Shown here: piece after piece, positions 14,246 to 25,825 of the stretch
Layout: each line of letters begins with the position of its first letter
Numbering within the stretch: position 1 is the first letter of the stretch
Assembly: GCA_018398765.1 (NCBI GenBank)
Contig: JAHBMJ010000984.1
Span: 1 to 50,000, forward strand
DNA: 50,000 bases
Origin: Chromera velia
Taxonomy: Eukaryota > Sar > Chromeraceae
Reading direction: 5' to 3'
The notes under the pieces: generated by a model
Told to the model about the DNA's origin: nothing
Seen by the model: only the letters and a program-made list of their open reading frames with translations
Databases searched by the model: none
Program-made: the position numbers and the translations under genes

Positions 14246-16646
14246 TCAAGCCGCACCCATCCGTGCTAATTCGTCTTGGCTGTACCATGGACAGCGTCCC
14301 CTTGGCTGAAAGTGTGCGGCATGGTCAGCCTGGTTCTCACAAGCCTGCTCGCACACCCAACAGAAGTGGGTCTTGCAGGTTGAGACTGTACACTGCATGT
14401 GGTTGCATCCGTACGTCTTCTCAATTGGGGTTCGGCAGCGACGGTTCGGACAGGACTTGTACAGTGTGCCTCTGGCCTGCTCAAACGCTCGGTCTGCCCC
14501 TTCGTTCTCCTTTCGCCACTGTTGATACTGATCACACGTGTGGCCTTCGTGAACTTCCCCGTTCTCGGTGTCACATTTCATGCAGTACCTGTGACTGGGG
14601 TCGAGAGGGCACACGAAACGCGTGACTGAAGGATCGTCAGCGATGGCGCACCCGCTGCAATCTGCCGCCTTGCACTGCCTCATTCCTTCTACCCCAACCA
14701 CGCTAATCTCCCGCAGCCGTCTCATGTAAAATTGATGAACTTCCGGAGTTAGAACCATTCTCAGAGCCGTCTCTGAAATCGGCAAAACGGAGGAAGCAGA
14801 GGAGGAGTCAGAACTACTCCGGGGGGCTGCTGCGGCGTCACAAAGACAAGAGGGACAGCGGACAGGGATCCGCTGGTGCTCAATTTCAGTTCGCACGTGC
14901 TGCTGCAAGCACTCTAAACAGAGCACATGGCTGGCCCCGCACTCTGTGTCTATGCGGAAATCTTCGTAAAGAGTGTCCCTACAAATAGGACAGAAGAAGT
15001 GTGCAGCCTCGAAAGATTGGGCTGCAATGGCGTCCTCCTCTTGCTGTCTACGTCTCTCCTCCCACTCTCTGCTCATCCTCTCTGCAAGTCGTCGTGACTC
15101 AAGATCTGCTTCCTCTTCTGCGCGCGTCGCTATCACAGCCTCAATTCCTGCCTGCGTCTCCTCCGCCCTCCTTGCCTCTTCCTCTTGCAACTGGGCAGCA
15201 AGTCGAAGAGAGGGGTCTGCATCGTCCAAACGAACGGATGGGACTGAAGAAAGGGGGGCTGAAGGGTCGGGTACTGTCGGTGAGGAGGCATCACGTCCGG
15301 TATCAGCGTGAGGGGTAGCGATGTTTCCGCAAACGCTCGACTGTTGGGCACAAGAGCGAGCAAGAGCTGCACGACCGGCTGCTGCGATTCTCTGTCTGTC
15401 AGACAAGGCGTCTTCAACTGCTCCGTGTCTGACGTCAGAACTGGCAGGTATCTTACTCGAAGCCTGCAGTCTATTTCGGGCAGCTGGACGTGTCTCAACT
15501 TTCGAGAGGCCTGCTCTTCCTTCGCCTCCTCGAGTGTTGGGAAGGATGGACTCGGGGGGAACCTGCATTGCAGCACAACGAGAAATAAAGGTGAAAAGGA
15601 GAATGAAAAGACACTCGGGCTGCACAGAAGAAGACATTGGCCATTTTGCCTGCACCCATAGCGGACCCACACAGACAACAGAACGTTTCTCAAGATGTCA
15701 GTTCAAACTTCGGGAGGCCTGGAGACTCCGTACTGACCGCAACACGTGAAGGGTTTCTTCGAAGTTCTGCAATGCGATCGTTTGCAGAGGCGAGCTGCCG
15801 CTGTAGACACGCATGCTGCTGCTCAGTTGTTTCTACGATCGACTGCAGCACCTGAATCTCGTTCTTGGCACTCTTCAGGTCTCCTTTCACTTCTGCGACT
15901 TCTCGTTGAAAGAGAATGGTGAGGAGGTCCTCGAAGTTGGCGGAGGGAACGGGCCGGTCTCTGAACTCAGGGCACAGGGAGAGGAAGGTCATCTCGCAGT
16001 GGGTGTACGCAAAGGCGTCGTGAGGGTTCACGTCCTCTCCCACGATCCCCTCAGAGACTGCGTGCGTCAGGGCATGCAGCCTCGCAGTGAAGTGTTCGGG
16101 ATCGCACACACACATGGTTGCTTGGGGCTGTTCAGGACGCGGGTGGCTGTCAAAAATGAAGAAACGACCCGGACCGACGCTTCCCACGCAGAAAACTTCA
16201 GGCGGACGCACGAGGACCGCTGTCACAGGAGCGCCCTCACGTGCCTCTCGCTCTTCGATCTCCCTCCGAACCGCGTCTCCTGTTGGACAACGGAACACGA
16301 ATGTGTCGCTCTTCTTAAGGACCTTGAAGCGCTCTACCCACTCAAGCAAGTCATCAAGAAAGAGGTGACGGTCCAATTTATACCTGCTGCCTGTCAAGAC
16401 CACATCAGACAGAGTGGATTCAATCGAGGGGCGGTCGATCTCAATCCTTTTCAACTCATGAATCACCACACACATCTCGACTGCACAGACTGTGCAAGAG
16501 CTGGGTGCAGAGTTCGCATACTGGTTGGTGCCTCCTTGAAAGATCACCTCTGGCTCCTGTAGCGTGAGAGGAAACGTCAAATCGGATTCAGAGTTTACAG
16601 AAGTTGAGCGGCTGCTTTCGCGACTGACAGAGTTTTTGATCCCCAT
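14246..16646 (-). CDS. RBR (RING-IBR-RING) E3 ubiquitin ligase with papain/DUB-like N-terminal domain
   Basis: Two exons, 16646-15738 and 15562-14246 (TGA), joined by a 175-base phase-0 GTCAGT-AG intron, give 741 residues. Residues 30-220 hold an oxyanion-type Gln (Q37 or Q42), SSC51TVC and FFIFD166SH168PR, the Gln-Cys-AspXHis order of papain-fold ubiquitin peptidases. Residues 245-300 look like a coiled coil. After a charged Glu/Arg region comes RING1 (from C494, CPIC..CPSC), IBR (about 597-646) and RING2 (about 674-707). RING2 has GC689NHM, where RBR enzymes hold the catalytic cysteine that accepts ubiquitin from E2. I chose ATG 16646 because MGIKNS is an N-myristoylation-type start; an in-frame ATG at 16757 would add 37 residues. 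Ligase identity is firm, protease function is inferred. It diverges from the giant RING-GTPase gene. Confidence 0.88.
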
Positions 16647-17159
16647 ATTCACGACGTGGGGGAAAGCCTTTAGCTTTCTACACAAAATTTCAGAATTCCA
16701 GGAAACACCGAAAAGAGCAACGCAGGCTTTCAAAAAGCACACAGTCATGCACCTCATTCAACTGCGAACAGTGGTCCAGTCTGCCGTCCAGTCTGCCGAA
16801 GTCTCGCCGAAAGATAGCTTCACACAGCTTCACTTTGACTTACTGTTGAGTCAAGAAATCGGAGACGGCATTCACAGAGACGGCTGATGAGCTATTGATA
16901 GTTCTCGAGCTAGCTCGGAGACGGGTGTAGGACACAAAATTCGTAGTTGATGGCCCGCCCTGGAGACGGCAAGGTGAAAAAACATAATTCAGGCAGTCAA
17001 GATGTGTCCAATTGTGAGTCTGTGACAGAATCCTGTATTAACATTAATATTGATATGGAGGAAAGGGGGCACAACAAAGACAGGGCCTCGCATACAAATG
17101 TGAAGATCGAGTTGTGGGATTTCTGTTTCTTCTCTTGTATGTTTTCATAATTGGCTTCG
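16647..17159. promoter_or_regulatory. Divergent promoter region shared by two ubiquitin-ligase-type genes
   Basis: This 513-base gap (402 if the RBR gene starts at 16757) separates the two start codons. A paired CAGTCTGCCG word at 16777-16798 is visible (AGTCTGCCGTCCAGTCTGCC). No TATA box or defined factor site was recognised. Confidence 0.5.
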
Positions 17160-20100
17160 ATGTCCGACCTCAGAGAAGTTGAAGAGATGATCGAAATGAT
17201 GGAGGACGTCGATGACACAAGTCAGTATGGATAAAACAAGCCCTTCATGAGTCAATTTGTATGTGCCAACTTCGACGGATGTCGTCCTCACTTGTGTGCA
17301 GGCGAGACGGGCTTCAAGTTCAACGAGACGTCCTCGTACCCTTCAGAAGAAGACGTGGAAATGCAGGCACCGGATGGTGAAGGTCCACCTTCAGCGAGAG
17401 TGAAGCCTTGCTGCGTTATCGGGAGCAAACATGATGTGCAAGACAGCAGCCTTGGTCAGTCGAAGAAAGACAACGAAGGAATGGGAGAGGGAAAATCTAA
17501 AATGACAAACTTTTTCTGCCTCTGCCGTCTCCTTTCTGCAGTGTCGAAGATCGTCATTGACGAGCAAGGCACTCGGCAGCTGTACGAGCGGGCTCAGTTG
17601 GCTCCTCCTGACTTCAAGGACGGGTCTCTTGCCTGCTTCCACGGCCTGTTAGGGGACCAGGAAGAGCTGATGTGCTTCCTTGAGTCCTACCTCTCTGTCC
17701 CCAGGGCGGCCTTTGACAACCTAGACCCGGGGCTGTACGCTTTCCGCATGGCCAAAGCACAGGATGGGTGGCGGGCTCTATTTACAGACGAGGGCGGGGG
17801 GGAGTCCGTGCTCCTCATCTACTGGCCGCACGAGAACGCCTACACCGCCCCGTCCGAATCTCATCCCGCATGTACTTATTGGAGGTCTGTGAGCCACACT
17901 TGAAGACAAGTGTCAATCAATCCATCCAAATTTACTCTTTTTGAATGCTCCAGGAAACACCGTTTTTTCCCCTTTTCATCTTTTTTGGAGTCTGTTCACC
18001 GGTATGGAGACGTGAGGTTGTCTCCTTGTTTCTCGGCTTTTCCTGGTTTCACTGTCCTCTCCTCTATGAAATTGTGTGTGCCGCTTTCTCAGGCACCTTC
18101 TAGACCTTTGCAGCGGTCACGCTACAATTCTGATGAACTCTGAGGAGTGCGAGCAGCTGAAGAAGGAAAATGCCGGACACTAGATCGAGAGGAAGACCTA
18201 CACGGTGGACATGAGAGTTCGGTCTGTCGCACAGCAGGAAGACCGCCTGACCTTTTCCCCTCGAGATACAAAGATTTTCCAGCTGGCAGACCTGTTCGCT
18301 CTTCTCGAGCAGTCGCCGTATGCCAGCAGTCTGCGGGAGAGGTTTGGGAATTTATCATCCCTGACCTGTTCTGGAATCAAGCTCGGGGGGGGCACAAGGC
18401 CGACCCTGGTCGTTGAACAGCATGTGGAAGCAGGCCTTTGTATGATGCGTCATGATCTGACGGTGGAGATTGATCAGTGGTTCCGTGAGGCTGTCACGAG
18501 TCACAACATCCATGTGATGGACTCCGTGCGTTTTGAGTCTCTGGAGGATGTGCTTCTGCACACGCGTGTTGCTGAGGACGTTGTGAGAGAGAGGCGCCGT
18601 GCGGTGGAGATGGCCAGGGAGAGGGGAGACATGGCGCGTGAAGCAAAGATGTTTGTAGAGGCATGGATGGATAAAATGGGGTTCGGTTTCGAGCGATCGG
18701 CCATTTTCAGTGACACGGCCTCGCTGCTTTCCGTTCGCGAAGAGGAAGTGACCTGTCCAGTGTGTCAAGAGGTGAGTCAGTGGTGTGGATATTCCTTCAG
18801 GTGTCTCTCGCGGCTTGCGGAATCCCTGTATCTGCGTGTGTAAATCGACTTTGTTGTGCTTCAAACTTTTCATTCGCTTGTCGAAGTCGTCCTTCAATGT
18901 TCCCACCTTTCCAGCATGCCAGAAGATCAGTGTGTGTGTGGGGAACACATGAGAAACACCTGTGGTGCCGATTCGCTCTGTTTGTCCTTCCTGTCTTCCG
19001 CTTTCTCGCAGGAGTTCGGAGATGGTGAGAAGAGACCTTTCCGCTTCTGCAGCAAGACCTCTAGACACGCCGTATGCCGTGAGTGTACCGTGAGGATGAT
19101 ATAAGAGCAAAACCGGACTTGCCCGACTTGCAGGTATGTGTGTTCTGTCTCGTTCCGTCTGGGGTCTGTCTCCCTTGCTCGTGCGATTGCGTTTGTCTTG
19201 GCGCAGTGTCTCATCTGCTGCAAGTCCTTGTTTCACGGGTGAGGAAATGCGAAGCGCCTTCTCTTGACAAGATAGTGACCTGCTCTGCTATCTGCTTGCA
19301 GGGAACCGAGGGTTGACAGCCCGGAGGAGGACACCCTCTTGCTCCAGAGGGCGAAGCGCTTCAGACGCCAGGAAGAGCAGAGGGCACGGCGCACCGAAAT
19401 TTTTGGGGATTGGGATGACGCTGTTCGGGGTCTTGGAGAGGAGCATGCCATCATGCAGGTCGGTGAAGTCTCTTCCAGTTATTTTTGATTCAATTGACGG
19501 TGCTTTAGGATATCTCTTCTTACCGAAATTGAACCCTTCCATCCTTGCTAACATGTCTTCGTTTGTTGCCTGACTTCAATCCCTTGCAGTACTTGAGGCT
19601 CCTCAAGAATCATCTTAGCAAACTCCGGAAGGGCGTTGCTGCGTGGTACGTCGCTTCAGAGAACAGTTGGTTCTACGTGATGAATTGGGACAGCAATCAT
19701 TTGACAAGCCTTCTCCTCCGTACCTCCACGGACGAAAACGAGGATGCCTTCACAAAAGGTTTGCACCGGTGGGCCACCGCATCTTTCCGTCTCCACCGAC
19801 CCCCTTCGCTGGAGAAATTCAAAGGGCACATTGAGGGCACAAACATATCACGGATGCTGACAACAAATTTCGGAAAAGTTACCGATCCATACAGGTACGC
19901 ACTGAGAGCTTGTACTTTCCCACTAAAGAGCTTGCTCGAGAGAGATCTCGCACAGTGGGCTGTGGTGCACTTCGGTCCGCCAGAGTCTAGGGAGGACTAC
20001 CGCCGCCGCCTGCTGTCGACACTCAGACAGCGCGAGAATGTGCCAGAAGTCCGCCTGCTTCATGTGGAGGGGTCCCGGCGGCCCGGGACTATGCACGTGG

Positions 20101-20550
20101 AATGGGAGGTGGAAAAAGAAGTCCCTGCCACAAACCTCTACCACGTTTTGGCCGTGGAGCCCTCGAAGCCTGAGGCAGAGAGAGCCGCTGGAGATCCGGG
20201 GCTTCCTGTGACCCCGAAATATTTTGAGCCTGTGAATACGATCTGTCTCAATCCATCGCATTCTTGCGAAGTGGTCCTCGTGGCGTGCAGCTCGAACTAC
20301 AAGACGGTCTGGGTGGAGAAACACTGCACAGAGAGAGGGGGTACAGAAACTCAAGGTCACTCGTGTGTGTGTGTGAGAGAGAGAGGGTCTGTGTGTGTGT
20401 ATGTGTGTGTATGTGTGTGTATGTGTGTGTATGTGTGTGTATGTGTGTGTATGTGTGTGTGTGTGTCTGTGTGTCTGTGTGTCTGTGTGTCTGTGTGTCT
20501 GTGTGTTGTGTGTGTGTGTGTGTGTGAGTGTGAGTGTGAGTGTGAGTGTG

Positions 20551-20590
<40 letters not shown>

Positions 20591-20594
20591 CGTC

Positions 20595-20628
<34 letters not shown>

Positions 20629-21917
20629 TATCTGTATGTGTGCGCACGCGCGCGCGTGTGTGTGTGCGTGTGTTTGTGTGTGTGTGTGCGCGCGCGCACG
20701 CGGTCTTTGCTTCTCCCTTTGTTTCATGTTGTCGTTCCCTGTCTGGCATCTTGACTGATTGAATTTTACGCGAGACAGGGAGAGACTTGCTGTTCTCTTC
20801 AATGCATGAGACTGAAATTTTAGCGGCTGCCGTCTTTCTTCCACCGTGCAGGTCTTCACTGCTGCATACCAGCAGCTGCAGACACACCGGAAGCCCGTGC
20901 ACGAGTTTGACTCTCGTGAGGGGTGCACATGGGATCATGTCGTCTTCTCGAGTGTGAAGGAGCAGAATTACTTCGTCTGTGTCCGCACACAACCGACAGA
21001 TGACCCCGAATCCATCGTTCAGGAGATCCATGTGTACGAGTTCAACCAGCACTTCACAACCCTAAGAGCTTCAACGCGGCCGCAGCCTCTGCGGCTCGAT
21101 GTCGACCGTAGGATCAAGCAGATCATTGTTGGCAAGGACAAGTGCTTGCACGTGATCTTCCTTGATGGCCTGATGAGAACCTTCAACATCGCGAACGTCT
21201 CCTGGAACACAGCTGAGCCCAGGCTCGACTTGTCCGACGACAGGTCTCTTCTTCTTTCTGCCGACGGCCACGCATTCCTTGATGTGGTCGCGCAGGGAGA
21301 GTCTCGCCCATCCTCCTCTTATCAGAACCCCCCCTCCGGCTTCACTTCCCGAGTGCACCTCCTGCCTGACGGGCGGAGACTCCCAGTCGACCCGTCCGTC
21401 TTCTCTGAGTCTAGCGCTCTTCCCGATTTGAATTCTGTTGTCACCACGTGGGTAGGCCCTCGGTCTACACTCTTGGGGTTGCGGGTGGAGGGCGCAAAGC
21501 TGTTTTTGTCCAGCGCTCAGGTAGATGTCCAGCTCTCGAGAGACACTAGGGTGCTGAAGAGAGGGGGTAGGCAGACCCAGGGAGACAGCGCAAACGACAA
21601 CAAGCTCGCCTACCTCCACCACATGTACTCGAATTTCTGTGTGAAGAGCGAGCTGGCGACTGACCAGAGGCCATTTGAGAATATTCAGGTCTGTTGGACA
21701 GACATTTGGGTTTTATTTTGATCAGGCACGGCTTTCTTCTTGTGCAGAAGACGTTTTGGAGAGGGTTTGGTGTAAAAGGACGTCATGTTGGATCTTGCTT
21801 TTGGACTGCCTCTCTTTTTTCCTGTTTGCCTTCCATGCATCTCGTTGTCCCTCATTACATTGCGGTGGCTGATGAGAACACGGAAGAGAATGAGACGGGG
21901 GACCTTGGGCCTGCCTT

Positions 21918-21973
<56 letters not shown>

Positions 21974-22776
21974 GAGTGCGTGCCCGTTCTCCCGCATTTT
22001 GCCTGCCTGTTGGTGTCTTCCTGTCTACCTGCTTTCCTGTGTCATTAACCGTACGTGTGTAGAAAGAAAAATGAATATAAACTTCATTTCTGGTGTCTGC
22101 AGGTCATTCCAAAGCAAGATGTTGAAGGAGACGATTTGGCGACGCTTGCTAGATCTGCGCAGGGTCTCCTTGACCGTCTATGGAACAACCCCAGACGTCC
22201 ACCCAAACCAGAATTTTCCTCTTTCAAACCGCGACTGGAACTTTCTCCATTTCCGGCCGACCTCGCAAATGGGCGAGGGGCTCTGGCGAGATCGAGTTGG
22301 GGATCTTTCCTTCGCCGGCTTGTCTGCCAGGTTCCCCTTCAAATTGCCCGCACAGAGGGGGGACTCTTCATGCCCCTCAAAGACGGCGCCAACGCTGGAG
22401 CCGGGTACGGTAAGAACTCCAGCCACGCTCTCTCTCAGGTCCTCAGTCTGGGCCTTCACGAGGAGATGCTGAAGAGCTGCGTGGAGGACTGGAGGGTCAA
22501 AGTGATTACTTCACAGGGGGCACAGAGCACTGGAAAGGTTGCTCGAAGATGATGTCTTTGGCTTGCCTTTTCCCTGCATTCTCAATTCTTGAGTCTGCCC
22601 TCCCACCATACTTGATTTCCCTGCTGTCGGATGGTCGGAGGTCTGCAGAGACAAGGTCCGAAGCAAAACTCCCTCTGACTGGGCCCAGGCTTTCTGCAAA
22701 AGAAGAAAAGAAGAAAGAGACGGGGAAAAATGATGTTGCCCGTCCGCTTGTCTCAAGAGAAAAGCCGGGATTGATT

Positions 22777-22814
<38 letters not shown>

Positions 22815-25778
22815 CTTATGGAACGTATGCAGTCCTACTTCCTCAACCACCTCTCGGGCTCTCTGTTTGACATCTCGGGTGCCCGGTGCACTGACGGGGT
22901 CTGGTTGAGCATCCGCTTGGACGAGACGACCTCGCCCCCAACCGCCTACGTCCTCCTGGACTTTGAGGGCCTCGCGACGATCGAGCGCACAGACCAGGAG
23001 GACATGCTGCTGTCCATCTTCAACGCGGCCATCACCAGCATTGCCGTCTTCTGCCTCGACACCCGCATCGATCAGCACATGGTGCAGGCCTTCAAGAGAT
23101 TCCAGAATGGGGCAGAACAAGTCGCCAGGTCGGTGCATGGGGGGTTCGAATGGGCTCCGCTGGGGATTGGACTCTACTAAACAGAGCAGACGCGCAGTCT
23201 TCTAGAGTTTGAAGTGGACTAAAACTGAGACTTGTCTTCTTTTCTAAGCCTCGCACTTCTCGTGTTCACGATTGTTGTGCGACTCCCTTCCTGCAGTGAC
23301 GAGAGCCTCTTTCGAGGAAAGCTCCATATGTGCGTGAAGGACGTCACAGGAGATGCTGAGCGAGTGTATGAGGAGATTGGACAGAAGATCAGCACGATCA
23401 TCGATGCGAATCCGGAGTCCAATTTTGTCTCTCGCCTCTTTGGGGGGGACGTTGCCGTCACATGTTTCTACCCAAACAACGACGACAGATACTTTGAGGT
23501 CGGTCAGCAATGGCAACTTTTTTCTTTCCCACCACACAAGCATGAAGCTCTTGTTTCGATCTTTCCAGCTCAAAATAGTGATTGAGTCTTATCGGGTCTT
23601 TACAGAGCTACACTTCTGGCTTTATGTCTGCAGGGTCTGAACGAGGTTGCCAATTTCATTTTGTCCGAGGAGTGCGCCTCGTTCAGAGGAATGGGGGAGT
23701 TCCTGTTCACTTTGAAGCTCTTGATGGCGAAGATGCACATGATGGACTGGACCTCCTTCGACCACACGAGGATCTCCGTGATCGTTCAGGGTCTTCGGGA
23801 CCAGATGCAAACCGCCGTCAAGAGAGGGGTCGCACGGGTCGCTGACGACTCCACTGGGACGCATGAACCTCTTTGACACACGGGGTGGGTCGACTCGCTA
23901 CTCATTGCACTGGACGTTCTTTTTCAGAGTTTTTTGAGAAATTGGTGGGCCCTTCTGCGTGGAAAAATGAATGTTCCCTACCTCACCTTCTGATCATCTG
24001 CAGGACTGGTGCTGATATTTTTTCTTTCCCCATCGACAACATGGATTTCCTCCAACTGAACCCCGAGACGTCGTCACGCTTCCGCATTCCAGGGGGTGTG
24101 GACGCATCTGAGGACGAGAAGCAGCTGATTGCCGCCTTGGTTGAGCGCTTTCCAGATCCTGGTCTTGATCTGCGGAGGGCAGCTTTGCCTGACTTGGTCT
24201 TGAGGTGCAGAGAGGTGGCAATTGAGATTTGGCACCTTCCTTTCCATCTCTGGAAGGCAGACCACTTCCGTGACTTCCGTGCTGCATTCTTGGCACTCGC
24301 ACTGCGGAGACAGGCGGTGGTGTTACACTGGGTCCAGGTCAACGTCGCCAAGTTCGAAGACGACGGGGAGGCGCGATTGACCCTCGCTGACGCTGGCCGT
24401 CGCACCCGTATGCTCGTTGACAGCCTCAGACTGTGCGATGCCTCCTGCAGCGAATGCATGCTCCAGTGCATGGAGCCATTGGGGCACGAGACCCCTCATC
24501 TCTGTGGAGGGGGGTGTAAGTGTACCGAGCGTTGTCACTACTGCCAGGAAGCTCCGACACGTCCGTTGGTCGCTCTTTTGATATGTTGTTTTTTGTGTGT
24601 GGGGGTTTTGCAGGGGGGCAGTGGGGACTTTGCGGGACCCTCAACTGAAAGAAAGCATTCGAACGGCTTGCGATATCTGCCTGTATCTGCGGTCCCTGCA
24701 GCGTCTGGTCGACACTGTCACCTTCCAGCTGGCCACACTGAGCCCCATGACTGCGGGGCCGAGTCTCATACATGCGGCCTGCCCTGCTCCCTGTCGTCGA
24801 AGGGAAATTGTGGGAGGACCTGCACGAAGAAGCCTGGGCATGCAGAAGCCGAACACATGTGCTCTGCACCATTTCACCGGTGCTCTGAGCCCTGCTCACT
24901 GAGGGGATGTCAGGGTCCCTGCATCACCCCCCACGGGCAAGTGCACACCACCCACAAGTGTCGGGTCAGTCGGGGGGACGGGCTCAGAGCAAGAACCGAC
25001 GTGGCACAAATACAACACTGTAGTAACTTTCCTTCCCTTCCTATGCGTGCAGGAGATTATGTGCCCTGAGCGCTGCTCTTTCGAAGGGTGTGTCAACAAG
25101 TGCGCCTCCGAGGATCACTTCCACGCAGAGAAGTGCGGCCCCCATGATCACATCTGTGACCAGCCCCACCCGTGCACTGAGGACTGTGAGGCACCCGGAA
25201 TCTGTGAGATCATCAAAGAGCTCGTGTCTGAGGTCACCACTTTTCAGAACGCCCACGGGAGCTTCCAGTACCCTCTCTACACAGACCAGAACGGATTGAG
25301 AAAGAAGTGCTGCAAGGAGATCCCCCCCGGGCGGCGCCGCCACGACGGCCCACATCTCCACTCTCTGAGGGAGAACTTGCAACACTACTGCGAGAGTCAG
25401 TCAGCTCTTATACAGGCACGTGCTGATGAAATTGTTCTCAGGGGGGGTCGGCACTTCACGCCAGACTGCAAGTGAAATGTGAATGTTGGGAGTCCCGCTC
25501 TGCCTGTCTATCCGTCTGACAGTGTGTCGAAGTGAAGAAAAACAGAGAAAAAAAACGAGGAAAAAGGGGCAACAAAATTTCTCGGTAGTTCATCCGTCTG
25601 TCCGTCTCTCTTTCTGTCTTCGTTTGGCCTGTGGAAGCAGCTGTAGGTAGTGTGTGACTTTATTGTTCAAGTGAATGACTGTCGGTAGGTGGAGAGGGAG
25701 GGGGCGTCAAGCTCCATATTGTCAAACGGGTTGTTTTGTACATTCGTGGCTTGTTGGTGTTTTCCGTCTTTCCTGTGC

Positions 25779-25825
<47 letters not shown>

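Noticed and set aside
18093-18183. Use of the TAG at 18181-18183 as a splice acceptor to remove the stop
   Set aside because: The sequence before it is purine-rich, unlike other acceptors here, and the lost segment (HLLDLC...NSEECEQL) looks coding with a good TTTCTCAG acceptor before it.
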